Assembly (NCBI GenBank): GCA_016711345.1
Contig: JADJTD010000001.1
Span: forward strand, 1,860,001-1,924,000
Direction of reading: 5' to 3'
DNA: 64,000 bases
Source of the DNA: Chloracidobacterium sp.
GTDB lineage: Bacteria; Acidobacteriota; Blastocatellia; Pyrinomonadales; Pyrinomonadaceae
The notes beneath the pieces were generated by a model, which did not search any database, had not been told where the DNA came from, and saw only the letters and a program-made list of their open reading frames with translations. Positions 8,869-16,472 of this stretch are shown in pieces. Both the position numbers and the translations under genes were made by a program. Position 1 is the first letter of the stretch, and the number at the start of each line of letters is the position of its first letter.

Positions 8869-9021
8869 TCAATCAACTCTTCGTCCGGTGACAAGCTGCA
8901 CGACCAATACAACGATCGCTATCACTATCAGAATGTGAACAAAATTACCAAGAGCTGCACCGGCAAAGCCAAAGCCTAAAGCCCATAGAATCAATAGAAT
9001 TAAAAAAATTGTCCAAAGCAT
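8869..9021 (-). CDS. lmo0937-family small membrane protein
   Basis: The 50-residue protein reads MLWTIFLILLILWALGFGF, then a short GAALGNFVH loop, a second helix HILIVIAIVVLVVQL and a TGRR tail. This is the characteristic two-helix lmo0937 pattern, often found with stress genes. AGGAGAAATT lies directly upstream of the ATG on the reverse strand. Biochemical function is unknown. Confidence 0.85.
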   Translation of the reverse strand: MLWTIFLILLILWALGFGFAGAALGNFVHILIVIAIVVLVVQLVTGRRVD

Positions 9022-9047
9022 AATTTCTCCTGTAGTTTGACGACTGA

Positions 9048-9374
9048 CTATTTGCGAGTCGCCGTTTTTTTAGCGGTTTTTGCCGTTTTCTTTTTAGGCG
9101 AAACCGCCTTTTTCAAAACTGGTTTCTCCTCAGCCGGTTTCTTCGCGGCGGCAGGTTTTTTAGTTGGGCTCTTTGTTTTCGCTGGAGCCGCTTTTTTTGC
9201 GGCATGCTGTTTTGTCGAACTCTTAACAGCCGACTTTCCGCCAACAGCTTCAACCGCTTTGTCAGCGACACCCTCGATCGCACCTGTCGCGGCTCCCGTC
9301 AATGCCTCGCCCACAACTGTTTTCGCTTTATCGTAAATTGTTTCTAATGTTCCTTTTGATTTTTTCTTAGCCAT
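9048..9374 (-). CDS. Lysine/alanine-rich basic protein with histone-H1-like tail
   Basis: The 108-residue protein has two parts. Residues 1-50 form an Ala/Gly helix resembling CsbD-like or amphipathic stress proteins (LETIYDKAKTVVGEAL). Residues 50-108 are almost entirely Lys, Ala, Pro and Thr (KKPAAAKKPAEEK, then KKKTAKTAKKT), like histone-H1-type bacterial tails. DNA or polyanion binding is an inference from composition. AAGGAGAAA precedes the ATG on the reverse strand. It appears to head the reverse-strand stress group. Confidence 0.6.
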   Translation of the reverse strand: MAKKKSKGTLETIYDKAKTVVGEALTGAATGAIEGVADKAVEAVGGKSAVKSSTKQHAAKKAAPAKTKSPTKKPAAAKKPAEEKPVLKKAVSPKKKTAKTAKKTATRK

Positions 9375-9447
9375 TTTTTCTCCTTGATAGGTCGGGATTT
9401 ATAGTTAAATATCTACGAAGATCGATTCTACTTAACTAGAGGCTGTT

Positions 9448-9561
9448 ATCTGTCCGATACCGTACAGTAGGTCGAACGACAACAGGATCACATCTGCAGG
9501 CTGGGATTATGACGCGGCAGGTAACACGCTGACCGACGCGTTCAGACGTGGGAAGACTTAA
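9448..9561 (+). pseudogene. Remnant of an RHS/YD-repeat gene
   Basis: A short frame reads SRSNDNRITSAGWDYDAAG and then NTLTDA before a stop. The N-N/D-R-I/L-T-S...YDAAGN-x-T motif is the signature of YD repeats in RHS toxin/wall-associated proteins. No start codon or flanking repeats remain, so this is a leftover piece about 35 codons long. It lies in the 264-base gap before the toxin-antitoxin pair. Confidence 0.7.
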
Positions 9562-9583
9562 CCACTGATTCATTTAACGTTTC

Positions 9584-9597
9584 CGCCAAAAATGGCG
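9584..9597. promoter_or_regulatory. Candidate toxin-antitoxin operator
   Basis: CGCCAAAAATGGCG is a perfect dyad 41 bases before the antitoxin start. Type II antitoxins usually autorepress through such palindromes. A likely -10 (GATAAAAT) and GGAG lie between it and the start codon. The role is inferred from position only. Confidence 0.4.
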
Positions 9598-9638
9598 TTC
9601 TTATGTGATAAAATCCATTCTGGAGACACATAAGTTTT

Positions 9639-9869
9639 ATGCATCAAGTACGTGTGGAAAAAAATTCAAGAGTTCCGTTGCCCGATCTGATCGATTCGGT
9701 TATTAACGGCGACGAAGTCATTTTCACCCAAGATAATTTGCCCGTTGCCAAACTCGTTGCTGTACAGCAAAAAAAAGTTCGCCCACAGTTTGGGAGCGCT
9801 AAGGGAATGTTTGTAATGGCAGACGATTTTGGCGAACCGCTTGAAGATTTTGACGATTATCGAAAATGA
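9639..9869 (+). CDS. Phd/YefM-like antitoxin
   Basis: The 76-residue protein begins MHQVRVEKNSRVPLPDLID and continues with GDEVIFTQDNLPVAKLVAV, the DNA-binding N-terminal fold of Phd/YefM antitoxins. It ends in an acidic tail (ADDFGEPLEDFDDYRK) that would wrap the toxin. Its stop overlaps the toxin start by four bases, the usual arrangement. It should neutralise the PIN toxin and repress the operon. Confidence 0.88.
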   Translation: MHQVRVEKNSRVPLPDLIDSVINGDEVIFTQDNLPVAKLVAVQQKKVRPQFGSAKGMFVMADDFGEPLEDFDDYRK

Positions 9870-10252
9870 ATTTGCTGCTCGATACACATACCCTTCTGTG
9901 GTTTATTGCGGGCAGCTCGAATCTGAGCACTGATGCTCGAAACTTAATTGAAGATACCGAACACGAAAAATTTGTCAGCATCGCCAGCATTTGGGAAACG
10001 GCAATTAAAACCAGCATTGGCAAGATGACTTTGTCCGCACCCTTCGAAGCCTTATTTCCACACCAACTACAAATTAATGGCTTTGAATTACTTCCCGTCA
10101 AAGTCGGCCATGCATCTGTGGTTCTAACCCTACCTTTTCACCACCGAGACCCGTTTGACCGGTTGTTGATAGCACAAGCTATTGACGAAAATATGACGCT
10201 GGTTAGCGTGGACGAAGTTTTCGATAAATACGAAACAACACGTTTGTGGTAA
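9866..10252 (+). CDS. PIN-domain toxin (VapC type)
   Basis: This 128-residue PIN-domain ribonuclease begins MNLLLDTHTLLWFIAG with the first catalytic Asp. The conserved SIASIWETAIKTSIGK stretch contributes the Glu, and HHRDPFDRLLIAQA supplies the central acidic residues. LVSVDEVFDKY supplies the last. VapC-type enzymes cleave specific tRNAs, rRNA or mRNA at a Mg2+ site. It is translationally coupled to the upstream antitoxin. No inactivating change is visible. Confidence 0.93.
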   Translation: MNLLLDTHTLLWFIAGSSNLSTDARNLIEDTEHEKFVSIASIWETAIKTSIGKMTLSAPFEALFPHQLQINGFELLPVKVGHASVVLTLPFHHRDPFDRLLIAQAIDENMTLVSVDEVFDKYETTRLW

Positions 10253-10424
10253 ATACTTTTTCGGCTATGGCTCGAAAGGATTTTCCCGACGCTATTGAAT
10301 TGGTCCCTTTCAGGGACAATTAGAGTTATGTTTTAAGATGATGACGGTGTTGATTGGTATGGATGATCCGCGTGCTCTTGGAGGATGATGGGCTGGGTGG
10401 AAAAGTTTTCAGACTGTCAAAACC

Positions 10425-10475
10425 CGATGGCTTTTTGGGGGTGTTCCGATGGCTTTTTGGGTTTTTCCGATGGCC
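10425..10475. repeat. Tandem CGATGGCTTTTTGGG repeats
   Basis: Three tandem units of about 20 bases are built on CGATGGCTTTTTGGG; the last is truncated. The reverse complement (AAAAAGCCATCG) recurs as four tandem units at 44761-44838 beyond gyrB. In both places the array directly adjoins an ACAAAG palindrome. The 10253-10638 interval contains otherwise only a hairpin (10297-10320), that palindrome and the rpmH promoter. Confidence 0.8.
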
Positions 10476-10489
10476 ATTTGAAGAATTTT

Positions 10490-10560
10490 CATCACAAAGG
10501 CACCGAGAACACAAAGTAATTAGCTGCCTGCCCTTTGTGTTCTTAGTGCCTTTGTGGTGA
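10490..10560. repeat. ACAAAG-type intergenic palindrome
   Basis: The left arm ATCACAAAGGCACCGAGAAC is mirrored by TTCTTAGTGCCTTTGTGGTG. It belongs to the same family as 14010-14076 and 44685-44750 and lies just upstream of the rpmH promoter. Confidence 0.85.
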
Positions 10561-10568
10561 ATTCAGCT

Positions 10569-10597
10569 TTGACACAAGGGCGTATTTTGCGTAAACT
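10569..10597 (+). promoter_or_regulatory. Sigma-70-like promoter of rpmH operon
   Basis: A perfect -35 TTGACA (10569-10574) is followed by a 17-base spacer and TAAACT (10592-10597). Transcription would start near 10604, about 35 bases before the rpmH ATG. It is the best promoter match upstream of the rpmH-rnpA-yidC block. Confidence 0.65.
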
Positions 10598-10638
10598 CAA
10601 GGTTTTCACTTTCGCACTAGAAGTGATGGAGAGTAATT

Positions 10639-10785
10639 ATGCCGAAGAGAACATATCAACCAAACAACCGCCGCCGCGCGAAAAAGCATGGCTTTCGGGC
10701 GAGGATGGCGACCAAGAACGGCCGTGCCGTGCTCAAACGCCGCCGCGCGAAAGGACGCAAGAGATTAACAGTCCACCATTATTAG
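10639..10785 (+). CDS. rpmH: 50S ribosomal protein L34
   Basis: This 48-residue, very basic protein begins MPKRTYQPNNRRRAKKHGFR and ends with the RRRAKGRKRLTV pattern typical of L34. GGAGAG lies upstream at proper spacing. It is the first gene of the conserved rpmH-rnpA-yidD-yidC-jag-mnmE-mnmG series. A longer frame in another phase covers it, but that frame encodes only rnpA from 10794 onward. Confidence 0.97.
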   Translation: MPKRTYQPNNRRRAKKHGFRARMATKNGRAVLKRRRAKGRKRLTVHHY

Positions 10786-10793
10786 GCTTTAGC

Positions 10794-11183
10794 TTGCCAA
10801 AGGAAGCTCGGCTGCTGAAACGCGCCGATTTCCTTCGGGTTTACGAGCATGGAAAGCGTTTCGAAGGCCGTTTTATGACGGTTTTCATTTTGCCCGCGAG
10901 AGCAGATATTCACCGCGTCGGCATAACCGCTACCAAGAAAGCCATTGGCAAGGCGCACGACCGCAATCGTGCCAAACGGCTGTTGCGTGAGAGTTTTAGA
11001 TTGAGCCGTGCTGAGTTAGACGCCGTTACGGTGAGATACGATTGGGTTTTGAATGCCCGGCGAAGCATTCTAAAGGTAAAGCTCGAAAAGCCGCTGGCCG
11101 AATTTCGAGAGATCGCATCTCGCATAGCAACCGGCGAAGATCCTTTACCACAGAGAACACAGAGAAACACAGAGAAAAACTAA
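10794..11183 (+). CDS. rnpA: Ribonuclease P protein component
   Basis: This 129-residue basic protein assists RNase P RNA in tRNA 5' maturation. From the TTG at 10794 it reads MPKEARLLKRADFLRVYEHG, the standard RnpA start. The RNR signature appears as HDRNRAKRLLRESFR near residue 64. The last twelve or so residues (PLPQRTQRNTEKN) are encoded by the left arm of an ACAGAG palindrome, so the natural C-terminus may have been lengthened by repeat insertion. The TTG lies eight bases after the rpmH stop. Confidence 0.93.
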   Translation: MPKEARLLKRADFLRVYEHGKRFEGRFMTVFILPARADIHRVGITATKKAIGKAHDRNRAKRLLRESFRLSRAELDAVTVRYDWVLNARRSILKVKLEKPLAEFREIASRIATGEDPLPQRTQRNTEKN

Positions 11184-11235
11184 GCCGATGCGGTTCTTTT
11201 TTCTACTCAGTGAACTCTGTGCCCTCTGTGGTAAA
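11145..11235. repeat. ACAGAG-type palindrome overlapping rnpA 3' end
   Basis: The left arm TTACCACAGAGAACACAGAG lies inside the last codons of rnpA. The right arm CTCTGTGCCCTCTGTGGTAA ends 14 bases before yidD. The element therefore supplies both coding sequence and an intercistronic hairpin. Confidence 0.85.
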
Positions 11236-11248
11236 TTGCTTTAAAGCG

Positions 11249-11458
11249 ATGAAGTTTTTGGTCTTAGATCTTTTGGGCATTTATAAGACGTTTTTGTCGC
11301 CCTTTTTTCCGCCGGCGTGCCGGTTTGAACCGACCTGTTCGGAATATGCACGCGAAGCGGTCGAGAAATACGGGGCCATTCGCGGAACATGGCTCGGCCT
11401 AACGCGTATCTTACGATGTCAGCCGCTATGCAAAGGCGGGCATGATCCGGTGAAATAA
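11249..11458 (+). CDS. yidD: Membrane protein insertion efficiency factor YidD
   Basis: The 69-residue protein reads FLVLDLLGIYKTFLSPFFPP, then CRFEPTCSEYAREAVEKYG and ILRCQPLCKGGHDPV. These conserved cysteines and the final G-G-x-DPV are the YidD signature. It is an amphipathic membrane-associated protein that aids YidC-mediated insertion. It occupies its usual place between rnpA and yidC. Confidence 0.95.
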   Translation: MKFLVLDLLGIYKTFLSPFFPPACRFEPTCSEYAREAVEKYGAIRGTWLGLTRILRCQPLCKGGHDPVK

Positions 11459-11460
11459 GG

Positions 11461-11535
11461 GTTCAAAGTTTTAAGTTCAAAGTTTAAGGTCGAGACGACT
11501 AACTTTGAACCTTGAACCTTGAACCTTGAACTTAA
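11461..11535. repeat. GTTCAAAG/CTTGAAC inverted repeat array
   Basis: Several GTTCAAAGTT-type words are followed by AACTTTGAACCTTGAACC and further CTTGAAC copies on the same strand, giving a large imperfect hairpin. It fills the gap between yidD and yidC and ends two bases before the yidC ATG. The yidC ribosome site must therefore lie within it. Confidence 0.8.
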
Positions 11536-11536
11536 G

Positions 11537-13486
11537 ATGGAAGATAGTAGTAATAAAAGTAATCAAAGCCGTTTCTTGATCGCGGCAGTATTGTCGATGG
11601 CGGTCCTGTTTGGCTGGTCGTATCTTTTTCCGCCGCCAAAGCCTGCCCCTGACGCAAACGCCAATGTTGCCGCCAATACTGCGGCCAATACCTCGACTTC
11701 TGCTCCTGCCGCACCTGCAACCACGCCTGATATCACTCAAGTTGGTTCGATGCCGGCCACAAACGCACCGCAACGTGAGATCACTATCGGTTCGCCGCTG
11801 TATGAAGTAAAGCTCGATTCGAAAGGCGGACTTGCGACAAGCTGGATCATCAAGGCCAACATTTCGCCCAAGGCTGAATTCCCCGTCTATGCTGACGGCT
11901 CAAACGCTTCTAACGAAAAGCCGCTGCAGCTCATTTCGACCAAAGCACTTGAGCAATCGCCGCGTGACATCCCTTTTCGCATTATCACCGGTGACAACGC
12001 CCTTGATCTGATGATCAACGAAGGCGTTTTTGAGGTCAGCGGTGCGGACACAGACGCCATCTCATTGAACGGTGCTGAGAATCGAATGCTCGAGTTTGTT
12101 ATGAAGAGCGATGTTATGCTCCGCGGCGTGACTCAGGCTCTCGAGGTGCGAAAGAAGTTTACTTTTACCGCGAACAGCTACCTCAGCGACCTTGCAATTA
12201 CAATACTCCTAAACGGCCAGCCTGTGCCAAACACAAAGCTTGCGATCGGTGCAAGCATTGGCGATCACGCCATTAATCATCACAATTTTTACCACATCGA
12301 ATCCGAAGCCGTCGCCGGCGTTGACGGCGATATCAAACGGCATCAGGGCAATTACGCTTTTACCTTCGACGCCAACAATCAGGCTACGCTAACTGACAAC
12401 GGCAAGGTCGATTGGGCAGGTGTCGGTGATGCATATTTTGCGATGGCAGCAATTCCAGCCACGCAGGCTCAGAGCGTTGAGTATCGTGCATTTAAGTACG
12501 ACGTCCAGACGCAGCCATTTTTCTACTCGATCTTTCAGTGGATAATGCGTAGCCCGACCACGCAGGAAACGCGGCATTTGGTCACAGTTTATCTGCCGAT
12601 CACGGCTGACGGATCTATAACAAAGATCTTTACCGGTACTAAGGACCATTTCCTGCTAGATTCGCTGAACGCCGATCTCAGCAAAAGCGTCGGACGCCCG
12701 CTGGACCTGACAAACCTTATTAACTACAGCAGTTACTGGTGGCTCCGCTGGATGACGAAACCGCTTGCGACCGTCATTCTATACTCGCTGAACTTTTTTA
12801 ACGCCCTCACGCACAACTACGGCGTCGCGATCATTGTCTTTACATTCTTGTTCTATTCGCTGCTCTTCCCTCTCAGATGGGCGCAATCGCGTTCCTTCAA
12901 AAAGGCATCTGGCAACGCTCCGAAAATGAAGGAGATCCAGGACAAGATCAAAGACCTGCAAAAGAAAGGCGTCCCTAACGACGACGCCCGCATGCGCGCC
13001 CTCCAAATGGAACAGCTCAAGCTGACCAAGGACGCTCTGCCCATCGGCGGCTGCCTGCCGATGCTGCTGCAATTCCCTCTGCTGATCGCATTTTACACGG
13101 CAGTAACGGTTTCGATGGAAGTCCGACAAGCAAGCTTCATCTGGCTGCCTGACCTTTCGGCGGCAGATCCGTGGCACTTGCTCGAATTTGCCTTCGCGAT
13201 CTCGATGATCCTGTCTATGAAGTTTACGCCGCAGGCGGCGACCATAACGCCCGAGCAGCAGATGCAGCAAAAGATGATGATTTACTTTATGCCTGTAATG
13301 ATGCTGTGGGTAATGTGGGCGGCTCCGTCGGGACTTTTGCTATATTGGTTTTTCGGTAATATAGTTAGTTTTGCTCAGCAAATGGTCATCAACCGGATGA
13401 ATAAAGACAGTGATCCGCCGGGAACCGCTAAGATAGTGGATTCCGTGCCTAAGAATGCTAAGCAGGTAAAGCCGAAAATGGCGTGA
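11537..13486 (+). CDS. yidC: Membrane protein insertase YidC
   Basis: The 649-residue protein starts MEDSSNKSNQSRFLIAAVLS with an N-terminal signal-anchor helix. A low-complexity Ala/Pro/Asn linker and a large periplasmic beta domain (about residues 85-385) follow, as in Gram-negative YidC. The conserved insertase core comes next: YGVAIIVFTFLFYSLLFPLR with the cytoplasmic Arg, then CLPMLLQFPLLIAFYTAV, FTPQAATITPEQQMQQKMM and the last helices. It inserts and folds inner-membrane proteins alone or with SecYEG. An upstream TTG at 11519 lies in repeat DNA and is rejected as start. Confidence 0.97.
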   Translation: MEDSSNKSNQSRFLIAAVLSMAVLFGWSYLFPPPKPAPDANANVAANTAANTSTSAPAAPATTPDITQVGSMPATNAPQREITIGSPLYEVKLDSKGGLATSWIIKANISPKAEFPVYADGSNASNEKPLQLISTKALEQSPRDIPFRIITGDNALDLMINEGVFEVSGADTDAISLNGAENRMLEFVMKSDVMLRGVTQALEVRKKFTFTANSYLSDLAITILLNGQPVPNTKLAIGASIGDHAINHHNFYHIESEAVAGVDGDIKRHQGNYAFTFDANNQATLTDNGKVDWAGVGDAYFAMAAIPATQAQSVEYRAFKYDVQTQPFFYSIFQWIMRSPTTQETRHLVTVYLPITADGSITKIFTGTKDHFLLDSLNADLSKSVGRPLDLTNLINYSSYWWLRWMTKPLATVILYSLNFFNALTHNYGVAIIVFTFLFYSLLFPLRWAQSRSFKKASGNAPKMKEIQDKIKDLQKKGVPNDDARMRALQMEQLKLTKDALPIGGCLPMLLQFPLLIAFYTAVTVSMEVRQASFIWLPDLSAADPWHLLEFAFAISMILSMKFTPQAATITPEQQMQQKMMIYFMPVMMLWVMWAAPSGLLLYWFFGNIVSFAQQMVINRMNKDSDPPGTAKIVDSVPKNAKQVKPKMA

Positions 13487-13487
13487 C

Positions 13488-13548
13488 GGAACGCAGGCTG
13501 TCAGCCTGCGAGTAAAACTGCCAAACGCAGGTTTGTAGCCTGCGTTCC
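13488..13548. repeat. ACGCAGGCT palindrome
   Basis: Outer arms GGAACGCAGGCT and AGCCTGCGTTCC are perfect. Inner copies (AGCCTGCG, CGCAGG) would allow a cruciform-like fold. It fills the yidC-khpB gap and could be an intercistronic terminator or processing hairpin. Confidence 0.75.
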
Positions 13549-13553
13549 GACAT

Positions 13554-14003
13554 ATGAACGAAATTTGTGAAAACGCAACAGAATTCCTCGCGGGCCTCGT
13601 CAAGGAACTAAAGTTTGATCTCAGCGTTTCCTCCGAATGGACGGACGAAGGCTGTATTCTCAATCTCAGCGGCGAGGATGCTCATTTTGCGCTCGCCGAG
13701 AATGGCGAACTGCTTGACGCCTTTGAAGTTTTACTTTTTCAGATCTACGGCCGCCAACTTGACCGCGAACACCGCTTTATCGTCGATGCCGAAGGCTTTA
13801 GGCAGACCCGTAAAGCCGAGCTTCATGCCATGGCCCGCTTTGCCGCCGATCAGGTCCGCAAGAACGGCCGTCCGTTCACATTCGGCGTCTTAAATTCAAC
13901 CGAACGACGCATCATTCACATGACCCTTCAGTTGGAGCAAGACCTCTTCACCGAATCAGTCGGCGACGGACGCGATCGTCGGCTACAGGTTCGTCTTCAA
14001 TAA
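13554..14003 (+). CDS. jag: RNA-binding protein KhpB/Jag (KH-R3H)
   Basis: The 149-residue protein has a KH domain (residues 1-75, with LNLSGEDAHFALAENGELLDA where other members have a GxxGxxxD-type loop) and a C-terminal R3H domain. The R3H part contains RPFTFGVLNSTERRIIHMTL, the conserved N/S-x-x-E-R-R-x-x-H pattern. KhpB binds RNA with KhpA and influences cell division. It lacks the extended Jag-N region found in many Firmicutes. Position between yidC and mnmE is classical. Confidence 0.92.
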   Translation: MNEICENATEFLAGLVKELKFDLSVSSEWTDEGCILNLSGEDAHFALAENGELLDAFEVLLFQIYGRQLDREHRFIVDAEGFRQTRKAELHAMARFAADQVRKNGRPFTFGVLNSTERRIIHMTLQLEQDLFTESVGDGRDRRLQVRLQ

Positions 14004-14009
14004 AATTAG

Positions 14010-14076
14010 CTACAAAGGCACAAAGAACGTAAAGGAAGTGTTTTTCCTTTGTGTTCTTTGTGCCTTTGTGGTGTAA
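14010..14076. repeat. ACAAAG-type intergenic palindrome
   Basis: The left arm CTACAAAGGCACAAAGAACG is mirrored by TTCTTTGTGCCTTTGTGGTG. It fills the khpB-mnmE gap and ends nine bases before the mnmE start. Confidence 0.85.
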
Positions 14077-14084
14077 ATGTATTT

Positions 14085-15467
14085 ATGCCGGATACCATCG
14101 CCGCACTTGCAACTCCAACTGGCCGCAGCGGTATAGGTGTGATCCGTTTAAGTGGCGGCGAGTCGCTGACCATTGCTCAGAAGTTGGTTGCCAACCCTGA
14201 GTTCGATCCCAAACCTCGATTTGCAACTCTTGCGCAACTTTGCAGCCCGACAACAGGCGACGTAATTGACGAAGCTATCGTCACCTTTTTCCAAGCACCA
14301 CACTCATTTACGGGCGAAGATGTTATCGAGATAAGCTGCCACGGCTCTCCTGTTTTGCTTAGGCAGGTGATAGATATTTGTCTAAATCTGAATGCTCGAA
14401 TGGCGGACGCCGGCGAATTTTCGCTTCGTGCTCTTGCTAACGGCAGAATGAATCTCGCCGAGGCCGAAGCAGTACGCGATCTGATCGATGCCCAGACGAC
14501 AGCGTCGGCAAGACAGGCGATAAGACAGCTTCGCGGTGAGTTTTCAAGTCAGTTACAGCCTCTAAAAGATGAATTATTGAACGTTATAGTCGTCCTCGAA
14601 TCGGCTCTAGAATTTGTCGAGGACGACCTGCCGGAATTACAGGCAGAGAGTGTAAAGACAAAGCTATCGAAGATTGTTGAGGAAACGGGCAAATTGGCAG
14701 CGACTTTTCAAGCCGGAAGGCTCATTCGTGAAGGCTTGCGGGTTGTTTTGGTTGGACGGCCAAACGTCGGTAAATCCAGTCTTTTCAATGCTTTACTCGG
14801 CAGTGATAGGGCGATTGTCACCGAAATTGCCGGAACTACGCGTGACCAGATACACGAGCAGTTTACTATTGGGGATATTCCGATTTCACTTATCGATACT
14901 GCCGGTTTGCGCGAAACTACCGACACTGTCGAGAGCATAGGCGTTGAGCGTTCGAAAGCGACGATGGCGGATGCTGACATCGTTATCGTCATGCTTGATT
15001 CTTCCGAAGAGATAACCGCCGATGATCACAAAATTCTCGACAGCGTAAAAGATCTCAATTATATTGTCGTACTGAACAAGATCGATAAGGTGCCGTCGTT
15101 TGATATCGACCGCATCATCGCCGGTGAACACTCAAAGCTAGGATATCTGAGGCCAAAGATCGTGCCGATCTCGGCAAAGACAGGCGAGGCTCTCGAAGAT
15201 TTGCTCGATGCGATCGTCAGGCCATTTTCACCACAGGACATTACTACTTCGGGGTTTCTGGTAACAGATGCACGCCATCATGATCTGCTGACGCGGGCGA
15301 AGGCTGAGATCGAGCAATCACTCGAACAAATGAACAGCAAAATGAGCGAAGAGATCGTTCTCATCGGCCTGCACAATGCACTTCGCTACCTCGGCGAGAT
15401 CACCGGCGAAACAACGACCGAAGATATGCTAACTCGAATCTTTTCAACATTTTGCATCGGAAAGTAA
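14085..15467 (+). CDS. mnmE: tRNA modification GTPase MnmE
   Basis: This 460-residue GTPase works with MnmG to install the 5-carboxymethylaminomethyl group on U34 of certain tRNAs. It starts MPDTIAALATPTGRSGIGVI, matching the folate-binding N-domain. The G domain begins with GRPNVGKSSLFNALLG near residue 221, then DTAGLRET and NKID. The chain ends FCIGK with the essential Cys. An upstream in-frame ATG at 14049 lies in repeat DNA and is rejected. mnmG follows after one intervening reverse-strand gene. Confidence 0.97.
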   Translation: MPDTIAALATPTGRSGIGVIRLSGGESLTIAQKLVANPEFDPKPRFATLAQLCSPTTGDVIDEAIVTFFQAPHSFTGEDVIEISCHGSPVLLRQVIDICLNLNARMADAGEFSLRALANGRMNLAEAEAVRDLIDAQTTASARQAIRQLRGEFSSQLQPLKDELLNVIVVLESALEFVEDDLPELQAESVKTKLSKIVEETGKLAATFQAGRLIREGLRVVLVGRPNVGKSSLFNALLGSDRAIVTEIAGTTRDQIHEQFTIGDIPISLIDTAGLRETTDTVESIGVERSKATMADADIVIVMLDSSEEITADDHKILDSVKDLNYIVVLNKIDKVPSFDIDRIIAGEHSKLGYLRPKIVPISAKTGEALEDLLDAIVRPFSPQDITTSGFLVTDARHHDLLTRAKAEIEQSLEQMNSKMSEEIVLIGLHNALRYLGEITGETTTEDMLTRIFSTFCIGK

Positions 15468-15484
15468 CTATAGTGGAATAAGTA

Positions 15485-15515
15485 AGAGGTGCCAACCATT
15501 CGGTTTGACACCTCT
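15485..15515. terminator. Hairpin after mnmE
   Basis: AGAGGTG pairs with CACCTCT, extended by CAA/TTG after one mismatch, 17 bases after the mnmE stop. There is no strong U-run, so it may be a weak terminator or a 3'-end stabiliser between convergent genes. Confidence 0.5.
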
Positions 15516-15566
15516 ATAAGATATAAGACTTTCCAGGCCATGACACTGTGGACTAAATTTAAGGTC

Positions 15567-16196
15567 CTACCGTTTCCAGATGTACGACTCGTTCGACCCG
15601 GCAATGTCAACTCTTAGTTCGTTGCCCTGTCTCGTTATTGTTGCCTGGCTGCCGCCCAAGATAAGTGTACCTTTCGAATAGCTGCCTCGCGTGGTCGAGC
15701 CATTTGCATACACGGTGACGGTACCATTACGGTTAATGGTCATTGTTCGGCGATCATTTCCCCTACGCCAGTTCCAAGTTCCATAGATCCAGGAATCATT
15801 GTTTCCACCCCAAGGATCATTGTTTCCGCCCCATGAACCGCCCTTACGACGTACTTCGATGAATGAGGCCTTGTCGTTATACTTAAGGTTGAAGCTGCCT
15901 GGTCCATATTCCTCACATTTTCCCGATCCGCGTCCATTCCCTTCATTTTCACAGAGGCGAATCCTGTAACCACTACGCACCGTAACCGACGATGCTTCAT
16001 CATTCTCTAGATCTCCGAACTCACCCGCTCCAGAAAGGTACCTGCCGGGCCCGAAGCTTTGTGACCGGCCGCGGGAATTTTTTTCTTGATAGACCACCGC
16101 ACCCTGTCCACCAAAGTTATCGTTATACACCTGAGCTTTGATCGAAACCGCGATCAATAGCATAAATGAAAAAAACAGAAAAGTTTTCTTGAACAT
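15567..16196 (-). CDS. Secreted beta/gamma-crystallin-like protein
   Basis: The 209-residue protein has a signal peptide (KKTFLFFSFMLLIAVSIKAQ) and then a crystallin-type Greek-key region at about 30-115. It carries two calcium-binding-like motifs, NDEASS and NDKASF; the second lacks the final Ser/Thr. A Gly/Asn/Trp-rich linker (GGNNDPWGGNNDSW) leads to a C-terminal beta domain with TMTINRNGTVTVYANGSTTR. Ca2+ binding is inferred from the motifs. The gene interrupts mnmE-mnmG on the opposite strand, which is unusual. The 276 bases after it hold no other feature. Confidence 0.75.
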   Translation of the reverse strand: MFKKTFLFFSFMLLIAVSIKAQVYNDNFGGQGAVVYQEKNSRGRSQSFGPGRYLSGAGEFGDLENDEASSVTVRSGYRIRLCENEGNGRGSGKCEEYGPGSFNLKYNDKASFIEVRRKGGSWGGNNDPWGGNNDSWIYGTWNWRRGNDRRTMTINRNGTVTVYANGSTTRGSYSKGTLILGGSQATITRQGNELRVDIAGSNESYIWKR

Positions 16197-16472
16197 AGTT
16201 TCTCCCTAATAAAAAGACGCTTTCACAAATAACTGCAAGGCTACAGCCGTCATCTACATGAATAGATCTCGAGGATATTTTACAACTTCGCGTGAGTTTT
16301 TTCACTAGCAAACTTCTTTTTGAATTTAATGATATTGTAACTGAGCCAGGTCATTGATTTCCTGACGGAGATGCGAGCCTTTCCTGACACTGGAACATCT
16401 TTATTGGCATATGCGCATTATTTAATTACAATACTGTATTCCGCCAAAGTGCATGCGGCAGGCGTTATTCTT

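Noticed and set aside
9448..9561. A functional small gene in the RHS remnant
   Set aside because: No start codon or ribosome site; only one repeat unit remains.
10554..11183. A single 209-residue protein spanning rpmH and rnpA
   Set aside because: The first 80 codons are rpmH read in the wrong phase; both true genes are clear in their own frames.
12779..13270. 163-residue reverse-strand frame in yidC
   Set aside because: Shadow of the conserved insertase core, rich in Arg/Gln as antisense frames usually are.
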